Positions 8,637 through 17,850 of a stretch of 64,000 nt of DNA are shown one piece after another (within the stretch, counting starts at the first letter, position 1; every line of letters begins with the position of its first letter). Both the position numbers and the translations under genes were made by a program. Under the pieces are notes generated by a model. It had not been told where the DNA came from. It saw only the letters and a list, made by a program, of their open reading frames with translations, and did no database searches. The stretch is from contig NZ_JAOQJC010000005.1 of the NCBI RefSeq assembly GCF_025567625.1, positions 1 to 64,000 of the forward strand, read 5' to 3'. Source of the stretch: Paenibacillus sp. J5C2022 (GTDB taxonomy: Bacteria; Bacillota; Bacilli; Paenibacillales; Paenibacillaceae).

Positions 8637-9950
8637 TTAAGCGCGCGCCTTCACTTGCACCTTGCTGCCGGCGGAATCGTACATCGCGGACAATGCCTCC
8701 TCGATGCGCGCCAATCCTTCCCGCAGCAGCGGCTTCTCGATTGTAAGCGGCGGCATCACCTTGGCTACCTCGTCGCGCGGACCGGACGTCTCCATAATGA
8801 CACCCAGCTTGAACGCTTCCTTGCTAAGGCGCGAAGCATCCTCCGGCTTTTTGAAGACCATTCCCTGAATCAAGCCTTTGCCGCGCAATTCCACGATATG
8901 GCTGCTGTACTTGGCTTTCAGACCTTGCAGGGCCGAATGAATCAGCTCCGCATCTGCGGCGATTTTCTGCTCCAGCTGATCATCCTTCCAATAGGCCAGC
9001 GCTTCAGTCGCAGCGACAAAGCCGAGATTGTTGCCCCGGAACGTGCCATTATGCTCGCCCGGATTCCACACGTCGTACTCCGGCTTGATAAGCGTCAGCG
9101 CCATGGGCAGTCCGTAGCCGCCGATCGACTTGGACAAGCAGACAATGTCCGGCTCGATTCCCGCTTCCTCGAAGCTGAAGAAGGTGCTCGTACGGCCGCA
9201 GCCCATCTGTACATCATCGACGATGAGCAGAATGTCGTGTTTGCGGCAGATCGCTTCGATGCGCTGCAGCCATTCCGCGCTGGCGGCATTCAATCCGCCC
9301 TCCCCTTGCAGCGTCTCCAGGATGACGGCTGCAGGCAAGTCAACACCGCTGCCGGGGTCGTCAAGCAGCTTATCCAGAATCAGCGACGTATCGACTGAGC
9401 CGCCCAGATAGCCGTCATAAGGCACGAATGTGGTGTCAGGCAGGCTGACACCTGCACCGCCGCGTTTGAAGGAATTTCCTGTCGCCGCAAGCGAACCTAG
9501 CGACATGCCATGGAACGCATTGGTGAAGGAGATAATATTTTTTCGACCCGTCACCTTTCTTGCTGTCTTCATTGCGCTCTCAACGGAATTGGTCCCCGTC
9601 GGCCCCGGGAACATGATTTTGTATTGGAGCTTTCGAGGCTCCAATATAATCTCGTTGAAGCGAAGCAGGAACGTTTCCTTCGCTTCTGTCGCCATGTCGA
9701 GGCTGTGCGTAATGCCGTCCCCCATGAGATATTGCACCAGTTTGTTGCGGATGCTCTCATTGTTGTGGCCGTAGTTCAGCGATCCGGCTCCTGCGAAGAA
9801 ATCGATATATTCGGTGCCGTCCTTATCCCATAATTTAGCGTTGCTTGCTTTTTTGAATACCGTTTGGAAGCTGCGTATATAGCTGCGCACCTCAGATTCC
9901 ATTTGATCGAATACTTTCAACGAAGATGCCTTCTCTTGTACTTGTTTCAT
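8637..9950 (-). CDS. ectB: diaminobutyrate--2-oxoglutarate transaminase EctB
   Basis: PLP enzyme (class III aminotransferase) forming L-2,4-diaminobutyrate from aspartate semialdehyde, first step of ectoine synthesis; 437 aa. The PLP lysine lies in [15 protein letters not shown] and the Asp contacting the pyridine nitrogen in [14 protein letters not shown]. Start ATG 9950 has AGGAGG 7-8 nt upstream and overlaps the ectA stop as ATGA, so the two are translationally coupled. Confidence 0.96.
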   Translation of the reverse strand: MKQVQEKASSLKVFDQMESEVRSYIRSFQTVFKKASNAKLWDKDGTEYIDFFAGAGSLNYGHNNESIRNKLVQYLMGDGITHSLDMATEAKETFLLRFNEIILEPRKLQYKIMFPGPTGTNSVESAMKTARKVTGRKNIISFTNAFHGMSLGSLAATGNSFKRGGAGVSLPDTTFVPYDGYLGGSVDTSLILDKLLDDPGSGVDLPAAVILETLQGEGGLNAASAEWLQRIEAICRKHDILLIVDDVQMGCGRTSTFFSFEEAGIEPDIVCLSKSIGGYGLPMALTLIKPEYDVWNPGEHNGTFRGNNLGFVAATEALAYWKDDQLEQKIAADAELIHSALQGLKAKYSSHIVELRGKGLIQGMVFKKPEDASRLSKEAFKLGVIMETSGPRDEVAKVMPPLTIEKPLLREGLARIEEALSAMYDSAGSKVQVKARA

Positions 9951-10528
9951 TCCCCTGCCTCCTCTAATTGTAGTCTCCAAGTCGTCTCGTGAAGCCGGAA
10001 CGGTCCGATCCGGTATAACCTCTCATCGTCATGGTGACCATCGCCAGGGAACAGCTCCGAAGCGTAATAATCCCGAATGTCGCATTCCGCCCCCAATTCG
10101 CCGGCCATTGACCGGAACAGCTTGCTGGATGGCACATTGCCGGGACTGATTGTCGCCTCGACATATTGAATGTCCGCATACGCTTCACGCTGCAGCAGCT
10201 GCTTGAGCAATTCCTTGCCCACGCCTCTGCCTCTCATCTTCGCAGATACTCCGATCTGCCAGACGAACAGGGCAGCTGGCTCCGACGGTTTGCGGAACGC
10301 CGAGACGAAGCCGACGAGTTCTCCTCCTTCCACCGCTACACAGCAGGTGTCGCGGAACAGATCGAACAGCATCAAGTAGCTGTATGCGGAGTTCAGATCC
10401 AGCACACCGGAATCCTTGACGAGCTCCCATGCTTTTGCTCCTTCTTCCACGCTTGGCTTTCGATAGAGTAGCTTGCCATCTTCGCTGCTTTCTTGCTCAT
10501 CTTGCTTTGTTGCTGATGCTTGTTGCAT
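9947..10528 (-). CDS. ectA: L-2,4-diaminobutyrate acetyltransferase EctA
   Basis: GNAT-fold enzyme acetylating diaminobutyrate at the gamma nitrogen, 193 aa from ATG 10528 (GAGGAGG 5 nt upstream). The acetyl-CoA loop is in [20 protein letters not shown] and the family tract [19 protein letters not shown] is present. The first 20 residues are acidic and glutamine-rich. Follows ehuA by 43 bp; overlaps ectB by 4 nt. Confidence 0.95.
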   Translation of the reverse strand: MQQASATKQDEQESSEDGKLLYRKPSVEEGAKAWELVKDSGVLDLNSAYSYLMLFDLFRDTCCVAVEGGELVGFVSAFRKPSEPAALFVWQIGVSAKMRGRGVGKELLKQLLQREAYADIQYVEATISPGNVPSSKLFRSMAGELGAECDIRDYYASELFPGDGHHDDERLYRIGPFRLHETTWRLQLEEAGE

Positions 10529-10571
10529 AAATGCCTCCTCATCGTTGTCTTTCCACCACAATTAATCGGTT

Positions 10572-11417
10572 TTAGAGGAATCTGCTCAAGAAGGACCGCA
10601 GCCGCTCACTCTCCGGATTGTCGAACAGCTCCGTCGGACAGCCTTGCTCCACGATTCTCCCCTCTGCACCGAAGACGACTGTATCGGCGATATCTCTTGC
10701 AAAGTCCATCTCGTGCGTGATGAGCATCATCGCCGTATCGGTCTCCTGCGCGATCTCCTTGATCACCTCCAGCACCTCGCCGACCAGCTCAGGATCAAGC
10801 GCCGAGGTCACTTCGTCGAACACAAGCACCTTCGGCTGCATGACGAGTGCTCTGGCGATGGCCACCCGCTGCTTCTGGCCCCCTGACAGCTGCGCGGGAT
10901 ACACATCCAGCTTGCTCTCCAGTCCGACCTTGCGCAGCATCGTGACGGCGCGCTCATGCGCTTCCTCCTTGGACATCTTAAGCACGGTAGTCGGCGCAAG
11001 CGTCACGTTGCGCAGCACCGTCAGATGGGGGAATAGGTTGAAATGCTGGAACACCATGCCCACCTTCTCCCTCATCCTGTGCAGATGCTTTTCGTTCGCT
11101 CTGACGAGCTGCCCGCGGCGATTTTTCATATGCCATAGCGGCTCGCCGTCAATTGTGATCATACCGCTAGTGGGCTCCTCCAGCGTCATCAGCATACGTC
11201 CCAGCGTAGTCTTGCCCGATCCGCTCGGCCCAATAAGCGCAAGCTTTTCACCCGCATGCATCGTCAGATCGATTCCTTTAATAACTTCCAGATCGCCGAA
11301 CGATTTGGTCACATTCTCATACCTTACGATCGGCTCTCCCAGCAGCCGTCCGGAAGGCGGCTCCTTCGTTTTCCGTTCGGCTTCTTCGTCTCTTTCCAAT
11401 ACAGCGCTCACGGTCAT
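10572..11417 (-). CDS. ehuA: ectoine/hydroxyectoine ABC importer ATP-binding protein EhuA
   Basis: Polar-amino-acid type ATPase, 281 aa, with Walker A GPSGSGKTT, signature LSGGQKQRVAIARAL, Walker B VLVFDEVTSALD (the usual ASP pattern changed to EV at the catalytic Glu position, i.e. FDEV, still Glu) and switch His in LITHEMDFA. An N-terminal extension of about 25 residues is hydrophilic. Start ATG has AAGGAG upstream. Ectoine specificity is inferred from the following ectABCD genes and the BCDA gene order. Confidence 0.85.
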   Translation of the reverse strand: MTVSAVLERDEEAERKTKEPPSGRLLGEPIVRYENVTKSFGDLEVIKGIDLTMHAGEKLALIGPSGSGKTTLGRMLMTLEEPTSGMITIDGEPLWHMKNRRGQLVRANEKHLHRMREKVGMVFQHFNLFPHLTVLRNVTLAPTTVLKMSKEEAHERAVTMLRKVGLESKLDVYPAQLSGGQKQRVAIARALVMQPKVLVFDEVTSALDPELVGEVLEVIKEIAQETDTAMMLITHEMDFARDIADTVVFGAEGRIVEQGCPTELFDNPESERLRSFLSRFL

Positions 11418-11476
11418 TCACTCCTTCCGTTTCTCTTTGCTGTCATATCTCCGCTGCAAGCCGCCAGCATTCGCTG

Positions 11477-12136
11477 CTAGGAATGCCGCCTCTCAATCCG
11501 CTTCTCCAGCCGGTTGAACAGCAGCGACATAGCAAGGCTGATGACGATGAAGAAGACGCCAATGACGGTATACGGCTCGAATACCAGATAAGACTTGGAT
11601 ACTTCATTTTTTACGCGCAGCAGCATTTCCATCACCGTGATGCCCGACAGCAACGGCGTTTCCTTGAAAATAACGATCAAATAGTTGCCCATCAGCGGCA
11701 GCGCAGGCGGAACGGCTTGCGGCAAGATGACCAGCAGCCATGTCTTCGCCTTGGACAAGTTCAACGCGGTAGATGCCTCCCATTGCCCCTTCGGCAGCGC
11801 TTCGATACAGGAACGATACACTTCGGACAAGTAGGTGGCATAATGAACTCCCAGTCCGATCACCCCGGTAAGAAATGCCGACATCGACACGGGCAGCATC
11901 TTGGATATTCCGAAGTACAAGAAGAACAGCTGCACCAGCAGCGGCGTTCGCCTTACGAATTCCACCACGGAATTGGTTATCATATTGATCCAACGTCTGG
12001 GTGAGCGCTTGCCGAGTGTGAACACCAGTCCCAATACGACCGCCAACAGGAAACCGCAGACGGTAGCGTACAACGACACCATTAATGCGTCCAGGAGCGT
12101 GGGCAATAATTCGACGACATAATCCCAATTCCACAT
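11477..12136 (-). CDS. ehuD: ectoine/hydroxyectoine ABC importer permease EhuD
   Basis: Inner-membrane permease of the His/Glu/Gln family, 219 aa, about five transmembrane helices. The EAA loop is in GQWEASTALNLSKAKTWLLV. N-terminal family tract EFVRRTPLLVQLFFLYFG is present. Start lies 5 nt after the ehuC stop. Assigned EhuD rather than EhuC only from gene order. Confidence 0.82.
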   Translation of the reverse strand: MWNWDYVVELLPTLLDALMVSLYATVCGFLLAVVLGLVFTLGKRSPRRWINMITNSVVEFVRRTPLLVQLFFLYFGISKMLPVSMSAFLTGVIGLGVHYATYLSEVYRSCIEALPKGQWEASTALNLSKAKTWLLVILPQAVPPALPLMGNYLIVIFKETPLLSGITVMEMLLRVKNEVSKSYLVFEPYTVIGVFFIVISLAMSLLFNRLEKRIERRHS

Positions 12137-12140
12137 ACGA

Positions 12141-12791
12141 TCACCTCCAAGCGGTTAATTTGCGTTCCAGCAAGCGAACCGTGACGGTGACACAAGTGGA
12201 CAACAAGAAATAGATAACCAGCAATAAGCCGAAAATAATAGCTTCATACGATTGATTATTATTGCGGATAATCATTGCTTCGAATGTCAAGTCGTACATG
12301 GCGATAAAATAGACGAGCGATGTCGACTTCAGCAACTCGATCCATAGATTGCCCATCGGGGGCAGCATCCGGACGATTGCTTGCGGCATAATGATCTTCA
12401 GCATTCGCTGCAGAGGTGTCAGGTTCAGCGCCGTGGATGCTTCGTACTGGCCTTGCGGGATCGACACAATCGCGCTTCTGACAATTTCCGATCCGTACGC
12501 GCCGATATTAAGACCGATCGCCAGCACCGCTGCCCACAGCTTGGGCAGCTCCACCCCGATCATCGGGAGAGCGAAGTATACCCAGAACAGCAGGACCAGC
12601 AACGACGAAGCTCTGAAGATCTCCATGTAAATTCGCGATACGTAGCGTATGGCCGCAATATTCGACAGCCTGCCGAGTCCGGACAGGAACGCCAGTATGG
12701 TGGATACGACTCCTGCGAGCAGCGTCACCTGAATGGTGATAATGGCGCCGTCCACAAGGAACGGCAGCCATTTCATAATCGGGAAGTCCAC
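12141..12791 (-). CDS. ehuC: ectoine/hydroxyectoine ABC importer permease EhuC
   Basis: Second permease of the importer, 216 aa, five helices, EAA loop GQYEASTALNLTPLQRMLKI. Start GTG lies 4 nt after the ehuB stop with only a weak ribosome binding site, which suggests coupling to ehuB translation. Pairs with the next gene to form the heterodimeric channel. Confidence 0.82.
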   Translation of the reverse strand: MDFPIMKWLPFLVDGAIITIQVTLLAGVVSTILAFLSGLGRLSNIAAIRYVSRIYMEIFRASSLLVLLFWVYFALPMIGVELPKLWAAVLAIGLNIGAYGSEIVRSAIVSIPQGQYEASTALNLTPLQRMLKIIMPQAIVRMLPPMGNLWIELLKSTSLVYFIAMYDLTFEAMIIRNNNQSYEAIIFGLLLVIYFLLSTCVTVTVRLLERKLTAWR

Positions 12792-12795
12792 TACT

Positions 12796-13650
12796 CTACG
12801 CTTCGCAGAGCTGCTGTGCCGTCATATCGCCAGGCAATTCCTGTTCGGTGAACCCGAATTGCTGGAGTATTTCAAGCAGTTCTCCGCTTTCCTTCATCTT
12901 GTCCAGCTCGGCGTTGAATGCGTCCCGCAGCTCTGTGTCAGCCTTGCGGAATGCGCTAGCCCCGTAACCGCGTACACTCGCGCCATCCACCGTTGGCTGC
13001 TCGAAGTCCATGACGCGCTCCAGATTGCTGTCACCCGACGCATCCAGTCGCGATTGCAGCGCCGGACCCGTCATCGTCATCGCATCGGCCCGATCGGATT
13101 GGAGTGCACTGATCGCATCGTCCTGATTGTTGACGAACACCATCTGATCTTCCGGAACGCCCGATGCTTCCAGATAACCGATCTCTACCGCGCCGGCCAT
13201 AACGGCTACTTTAGCATCCTTATTCGCGGCAATGTCCGCATAGCTCTTCAATCCCAGCGGGTTGCCCGCCTTCACGGCCAGTCCTTCGCCGATGCTGTAT
13301 TCCGGATCTGCGAAGTTGACCGATTCGCACCGCTCCGGGTTAATGAACATTCCGGCTGTAATCATATCGAACCGCTTCGCATTCAGCCCCGCAATCAAGC
13401 CTGAAAATTCCGTCAATTCTCCTTTCATCTCATCAATGCCCAACCGCTCCAGAATAACACGCGCGATCTCCACTGCTTCTCCGGTAAGCTTGCCGTTCTC
13501 GTCTTTGTACGCATATGGATTTTCGCCAGCGAACCCCACGGTTACATAACCTTGTTTCTGTAGCTCCTCCAGCGTTACCTGCTCATTTCCGCCGCATGCA
13601 CTAAGCAGCAGCAATGGAATAGTAAGCAGCGTCAGCCACAACTTTCGCAC
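12796..13650 (-). CDS. ehuB: ectoine/hydroxyectoine-binding lipoprotein EhuB
   Basis: Extracytoplasmic solute-binding protein (SBP family 3), 284 aa from GTG 13650. A lipoprotein signal peptide ends in the lipobox LLSACGG, so it is anchored to the outer face of the membrane. Family features: GYVTVGFAGENPYAYKDENG near the N-terminus and FDMITAGMFINPERCESVNF, as in EhuB proteins. The frame is open to 13722; GTG 13650 places the basic residues directly before the hydrophobic core. First gene of the ehuBCDA-ectABCD unit. Confidence 0.85.
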   Translation of the reverse strand: MRKLWLTLLTIPLLLLSACGGNEQVTLEELQKQGYVTVGFAGENPYAYKDENGKLTGEAVEIARVILERLGIDEMKGELTEFSGLIAGLNAKRFDMITAGMFINPERCESVNFADPEYSIGEGLAVKAGNPLGLKSYADIAANKDAKVAVMAGAVEIGYLEASGVPEDQMVFVNNQDDAISALQSDRADAMTMTGPALQSRLDASGDSNLERVMDFEQPTVDGASVRGYGASAFRKADTELRDAFNAELDKMKESGELLEILQQFGFTEQELPGDMTAQQLCEA

Positions 13651-14040
13651 CTTGAACCCCAACCTTTCCAATACTTTTTTTCGGACACTTAAAAGGCTAC
13701 CATCAATCGGCGCTGAGGTCATTTCCAGTAAAAGGGCATAATCAAGGTTATATATAGCTAACTATAGGAGAGGGGGGCTGACGAGGCGGGTCCTCCTTAT
13801 TCCTGCTTTATCCTTCCTTATATTCCCGTATAGAAGATTTTACATGTCATCGGATGTATGTTATATAAGCAATTTTTATAGATATGAATCTTTATTGCCA
13901 CGGTTCTATTCATAAATTTTTCTTATAGAGAAAAAAGGCGCACCCTGTCGATAACTTTTTGTCTCTGACAAGCAGTTTGCGACAAACATTTCATAGCCGC
14001 TTTGATAACATTGATCTTGCCGCTCCACGGTTCACTATTT
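13651..14040. other. AT-rich intergenic region upstream of ehuB
   Basis: About 400 bp without a supported gene. It must hold the promoter of the ehu-ect operon (minus strand) and that of the small plus-strand gene at 14058. Several A/T-rich tracts exist, but no -35/-10 pair with good spacing could be assigned with confidence. A short palindrome TTGTCAGAGACAA occurs at 13961-13973. Confidence 0.5.
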
Positions 14041-14057
14041 GCAGAGGAGAGTTGTGA

Positions 14058-14348
14058 ATGAAACTAATCATGAACGAGTGCTTTAACAACGAAACGATCA
14101 ATTTTGACGGCTTCAGCTTTAAAAACTGTGTCTTTACCAATTGCGTCCTCATTATCACTACCCTTGATTTCAACTTTGAAGGCTGTTCCTTTTACGGGTC
14201 GACGCTGCATGTCAATCCACATCTGCCCGTTTTCGATATTTCCCATCGGCTGTCGCAATCTACTTACGATGCCGAGACCAGATGCTACCGGGACGATTAC
14301 AAGTATCCGCGGACGAAGCTGGAATTGCCAGCCACCGCTCTCCATTAA
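14058..14348 (+). CDS. hypothetical small pentapeptide-like protein
   Basis: 96 aa, with GAGGAG 8 nt before the ATG. Residues 12-50 show a short run of F/C/L at five-residue spacing (FDGFSFKNCVFTNC and FEGCSFYGS), as in a minimal pentapeptide-repeat coil; the C-terminal half is unlike any family I know. It is followed within 10 bp by a strong terminator, which supports its being a real monocistronic gene. Function unknown. Confidence 0.7.
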   Translation: MKLIMNECFNNETINFDGFSFKNCVFTNCVLIITTLDFNFEGCSFYGSTLHVNPHLPVFDISHRLSQSTYDAETRCYRDDYKYPRTKLELPATALH

Positions 14349-14357
14349 GCGCACAAG

Positions 14358-14396
14358 AAAAAGAACCTCTCCATTTCACTTGGGAGGTTCTTTCTT
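14358..14396. terminator. bidirectional terminator
   Basis: AAAGAACCTC (14360-14369) pairs with GAGGTTCTTT (14384-14393), with T/A tracts on both sides. It serves the plus-strand gene ending at 14348 and the minus-strand gene ending at 14406. Confidence 0.85.
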
Positions 14397-14405
14397 AATG
14401 GCCGC

Positions 14406-14687
14406 TCATACCGTCAGCTTGCATTTCACTTTGACGATGATCTTGCGGATGCTTTCGCTGGACAGGTGGAACTTGCGCTCAAGCTCCGAGATCGTGGCGC
14501 CATCGGCGTAACACTTGTATATTTCGCGATTGCGCTCGGCAAGCAGCTTTCTGGCTCCGCTCTTCTCGCCCCAGCTCGCACGTTGATTGGACGGTTTGGG
14601 AATATAAATCAGATCCCCTTGAATATATTGCTGCAGCTCGGCAAGCAAACTAGGGGGAAGCACGTCTCTTCCATTTCTGTAGTTCAC
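14406..14687 (-). CDS. CD3324-type small helix-turn-helix protein
   Basis: 93 aa. The N-terminal half (NGRDVLPPSLLAELQQYIQG, then GDLIYIPKP) matches what I recall of the CD3324 family; the C-terminal half has a homeodomain-like HTH (ATISELERKFHLSSESIRKI). Probably a DNA-binding regulator. Start is GTG with GAGGA 8 nt upstream, inside the end of the preceding tiny gene, so the two are likely coupled. Confidence 0.75.
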   Translation of the reverse strand: MNYRNGRDVLPPSLLAELQQYIQGDLIYIPKPSNQRASWGEKSGARKLLAERNREIYKCYADGATISELERKFHLSSESIRKIIVKVKCKLTV

Positions 14688-14763
14688 GGTATAAATCCTC
14701 CTCGAACATTTTCGTAATTTGGCCTTGTGTCATTGTCGTTCCTTGCAGTGTGATGACTAACAT
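14650..14763 (-). CDS. 37-residue small protein overlapping the CD3324-type gene
   Basis: ATG at 14763 has GGGAGG 7 nt upstream. The product begins MLVITLQGTTMTQGQ and ends in a basic tail (QKWKRRASP). It overlaps the next gene by 38 bp in another frame. Either a genuine small protein or a translational coupler. The spacing and quality of the ribosome binding site favour translation. Confidence 0.5.
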   Translation of the reverse strand: MLVITLQGTTMTQGQITKMFEEDLYRELQKWKRRASP

Positions 14764-14894
14764 GCTAACGCCTCCCTTTCTTTCGTATTTTAACTTCATG
14801 ATTCCATTATATTGAAAACTCGTTACTTCTACAACGCCGGATTTCGATTCCAACCGCCGCCCCCGACTTTTCTCGCATTCCCCACAAAGTGGAA

Positions 14895-15019
14895 GGAGGC
14901 CTTGCGGCCTCCCCGGTTATGGCGATCCCCGCTATTTAAGCGGAGATCACCTCTTTAAAATTGATCAACACAATCAACTCCTTTCCTGATTAATTCATCG
15001 GCCCGACACCCTTATTATA
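14895..15019 (-). promoter_or_regulatory. leader region: -10 box, 11-codon ORF and two hairpins
   Basis: On the minus strand a TATAAT (15014-15019) is followed by a tiny ORF at 14971-14936 (GTG start, 11 codons, AAAGGAG six bases upstream). Its end is embedded in a hairpin with arms GTGATC-CCGC and GCGG-GATCGC, and a second hairpin GGAGGCC/GGCCTCC (14895-14912) follows. No clear T tract follows the second hairpin. The layout resembles a leader-peptide attenuator for the small genes at 14763-14406. It could also be the 3' end of the ABC operon transcript. The -35 box is poor. Confidence 0.4.
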
Positions 15020-15078
15020 CTTCCATTCCATGGAAGGCAGATAGCGAAAGAACGCTTTAAACGGAACTTTACCTGCCC

Positions 15079-17304
15079 TCACCTCACCGCCGTTATCTCG
15101 GCTGCTGCCGGCTTGCTGCGTCCCGACATTTGCCGCTGTGCCGTTATCAGCTTGAAATAAATGCCCTCTTGCTTCATTAATTGCTCATGCGAGCCGTGCT
15201 CGGCGATCCTACCCTTCTCCAGCACGATCAGCCGGTCGGCATGCCGAAGAGTCGACAGGCGATGAGCGATGGCGATCGTCGTACGGTTGCGAGTTACCCG
15301 CTGCAGCGCTTCCTGAATAGCGGACTCCGTCTCGATATCCAGCGACGCTGTCGCTTCATCCAGGATGAGAATGCGAGGATCGTTCATAATCGCACGCGCT
15401 ATCGCCAGCCTCTGGCGCTCTCCGCCGGACAGATTGTTGCCGTTCTCCTCCAGCAGTGTGTCATATGCATCCGGCAGCTTCATGATGAATCCGTGCGCGT
15501 TCGCTATTCGAGCTGCTTCGACAATCTCGTTCTCTGTCGCGTCCGGCTTTGCATAGCGAATATTTTCTTTAATCGTCCCTTTGAAGAGGAAGGTTTCCTG
15601 AAGGACTACCCCGATCTGGGCACGCAGATCCTCCCCTTTAATGGAGCGCAGGTCCTGTCCGTCGATCGTGATGCTCCCCTCGTTGACGTCGTAGAAGCGT
15701 GAGATCAGATTAATCAGCGTCGACTTCCCCGAGCCGGAGTGGCCGACCAGCCCGATCATCTCACCCGCTTGGATATCCAATTGAATATCCTTCAGCACAG
15801 GCTCATAGGACTTGTAACCGAAGTATACGTTGCGGAACGCAATATGACCGTCAATACGATGAGAGACTGGCTGTGCGGCATCTGTCACCTCCGGCTGCTC
15901 GTCGATGACCGAGAATACTCGGTCAATCGAGATGAGCGCATTGGCTGCCCATCGCGGCATGAACATCAGCCAGGCGATAGGACCGAAGATCATGGAGGCG
16001 TACATGCTGAACTGTATCAGCTCGCCTACATTCATCTCCTTGTTCAGAATCAGGTAGCTGCCAAGCATCAGGACGAAATATTGACCCAGCTCAATCAAGT
16101 AATTGGTGACCGGAGCCAGAATGCTGAACAGCTTCTCCGACTGATATGTCGCTGCAGCGAATTGCCGATTATGCTCACGGAAGCGCCGAATCTCTCTTCT
16201 TTCCGTACCGAATGCCTTGACTACGCGAATGCCGCTCAGCACGTCGTGAAGATAAGTATTCGCACGGTCATAGATGCGCATCTGCTTGTGGAACAGCTTG
16301 AACAACACATGCTTCCATATATAATGATGCAGGTACGCCACGATCGGAGCAGGCAGCAATACGATTACAGCCAGACGCCAGTCCGCCATGAACAGCAAGC
16401 AGCTCGCCGCCGTCAGCAGAATCATCTGATAGATCGCATTCGTGCACATCTCTTGAATAAAATGTCGGATACGCTCGGTATCCGACGTAATCCGGTTCAT
16501 CATATCTCCCGCACGTTGAGAGGTCATGAAGCCGAGCGACAGCTGCTGCGTTTTGTCGTACACTAGCTGTCGCAGGCTGGCTGCGATGCCTGAGCTGATC
16601 GTCGCCATCTTGCGGGCGCGCAGTATGGCCAGAAGCTCCCCGAGCAACAGACAGACGGCTATAGCCCCTATTGAGATATAGAATAGCGGAATTTGGGCGC
16701 TCTCCCCGTCAGGCGGCTGCAATACGCCGTTAATGAGCAGCTTCTGGAAGTAAGGTGCTGCCAGCGCAATGCCTGATGCGGCCAGCAGCAGAGCCAGTAT
16801 CGCGGCGAACCCCTTGCCATATTGGGCAGACAAGGCGATCAATCTGCGGAATGCGGCTCCCTTGCTCATGCATTTCGGGCAGATGCGAGTGCCGGGCACA
16901 AGCTCGCTGCCGCAATTCCTGCATGCGGTGACTTCGTCGTTGTCATAGATGCGCACTTTCCGACGAGCCCATTTGTCGTTCAGGATGCTGGCGAGATAAC
17001 CCAATCTGGCGGCATGCTCCATCGTCGACCTGATCAGGACATGCGTCTCTCCCCTTACCTTCATCTCCAACACGACATTCCCGACCAGTGCGACTACCGC
17101 ATATTGTTCGCCTTCCGCAATGTCCCTGCTTGCCTTCACTTCTCCCTTCTGGACATAAGCCCAGCGTTCTTCCCCGATAACGAAGAACCCTTCCAGCCGG
17201 CGGCCCAGCATGCTCAGGTTGGCGGGGACGCAATAGGTGATTTCTCCTACCGCTCCCGCTGCCGCCCTATTATCCTCGTCCGTTAGCGAATACTTCAAAT
17301 TCAT
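15079..17304 (-). CDS. ABC exporter half-transporter with N-terminal zinc ribbon
   Basis: 741 aa from ATG 17304 (GAGGTGA 7 nt upstream). Order: a novel N-terminal domain of about 120 residues; a four-cysteine zinc ribbon (C128, C131, C142, C145: CRNCG and CPKC); a six-helix type-I exporter membrane domain; an ATPase with Walker A GHSGSGKST, signature LSGGERQRLAIARAI, Walker B ILILDEATASLD and H-loop IAIAHRLST. Third gene of an operon with a DUF1854 protein and a second, similar half-transporter, so they probably form a heterodimer. Similar ABC/DUF1854 sets have been noted near cyanophycin genes in other bacteria; no such genes are here and the substrate is unknown. Confidence 0.88.
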   Translation of the reverse strand: MNLKYSLTDEDNRAAAGAVGEITYCVPANLSMLGRRLEGFFVIGEERWAYVQKGEVKASRDIAEGEQYAVVALVGNVVLEMKVRGETHVLIRSTMEHAARLGYLASILNDKWARRKVRIYDNDEVTACRNCGSELVPGTRICPKCMSKGAAFRRLIALSAQYGKGFAAILALLLAASGIALAAPYFQKLLINGVLQPPDGESAQIPLFYISIGAIAVCLLLGELLAILRARKMATISSGIAASLRQLVYDKTQQLSLGFMTSQRAGDMMNRITSDTERIRHFIQEMCTNAIYQMILLTAASCLLFMADWRLAVIVLLPAPIVAYLHHYIWKHVLFKLFHKQMRIYDRANTYLHDVLSGIRVVKAFGTERREIRRFREHNRQFAAATYQSEKLFSILAPVTNYLIELGQYFVLMLGSYLILNKEMNVGELIQFSMYASMIFGPIAWLMFMPRWAANALISIDRVFSVIDEQPEVTDAAQPVSHRIDGHIAFRNVYFGYKSYEPVLKDIQLDIQAGEMIGLVGHSGSGKSTLINLISRFYDVNEGSITIDGQDLRSIKGEDLRAQIGVVLQETFLFKGTIKENIRYAKPDATENEIVEAARIANAHGFIMKLPDAYDTLLEENGNNLSGGERQRLAIARAIMNDPRILILDEATASLDIETESAIQEALQRVTRNRTTIAIAHRLSTLRHADRLIVLEKGRIAEHGSHEQLMKQEGIYFKLITAQRQMSGRSKPAAAEITAVR

Positions 17305-17358
17305 TCCGGCATCACCTCGTTCTCCAGCGATGAGCTGCATGCTTCAGCGGTCTACCCG

Positions 17359-17850
17359 CTACATGCACATCTCCACCATTCTGTATTCCTTATCCGTAAG
17401 CTCTCCGATATCCGGTATGACGAAGCGATTGCCGTTCACGTCCTGAATGAGCAGCCGTTGTTCCGTCACCAGCTTCGCGCTGATGCCATTCCCTCTCGTC
17501 GTGAAGCGGCACAGGCCTGCAGTCGTCTCGGCTTCCCAATAGGCATACCCGAATTCTTCCTTCACCTGCACGACCTTCGTAATAACTGGCGTATGGTAGC
17601 GAAGCAGCAGCTGCTCCTCCAGCAGAGCTGCGGTCGTGCGATCGACATCGTCCAGGGAAGCGATAACACCGAGCTCAGTTCCTTCCTTCGTTACGATGGA
17701 CAAATAACTGCGCGGCATCGTATGGGGGAACGCAGCGTGAACAAATACGGGTTCATGCTCCTTGCCGTCGATTGCAATGGCGAGCAACCCGCCATCCGTT
17801 TTTCTGAAAGCTGCCGCATCTCCTTGTATATAGGTAACTAATGATTTCAT
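17359..17850 (-). CDS. DUF1854 domain protein
   Basis: 163 aa soluble protein. The family pattern is visible in FRKTDGGLLAIAIDGKEHEP, PRSYLSIVTKEGTELGVIASLDD and the end motif RFVIPDIGELTDKE. Starts by ATGA overlap with the preceding ABC gene and is followed after 54 bp by the second. Always-between placement suggests it is a subunit or adaptor of the transporter; function not established. Confidence 0.82.
   Translation of the reverse strand: MKSLVTYIQGDAAAFRKTDGGLLAIAIDGKEHEPVFVHAAFPHTMPRSYLSIVTKEGTELGVIASLDDVDRTTAALLEEQLLLRYHTPVITKVVQVKEEFGYAYWEAETTAGLCRFTTRGNGISAKLVTEQRLLIQDVNGNRFVIPDIGELTDKEYRMVEMCM

Noticed and set aside
10618..11517. A 299-codon plus-strand frame opposite ehuA
   Set aside because: Exact antisense of an ABC ATPase gene; Ser-rich product without known features.
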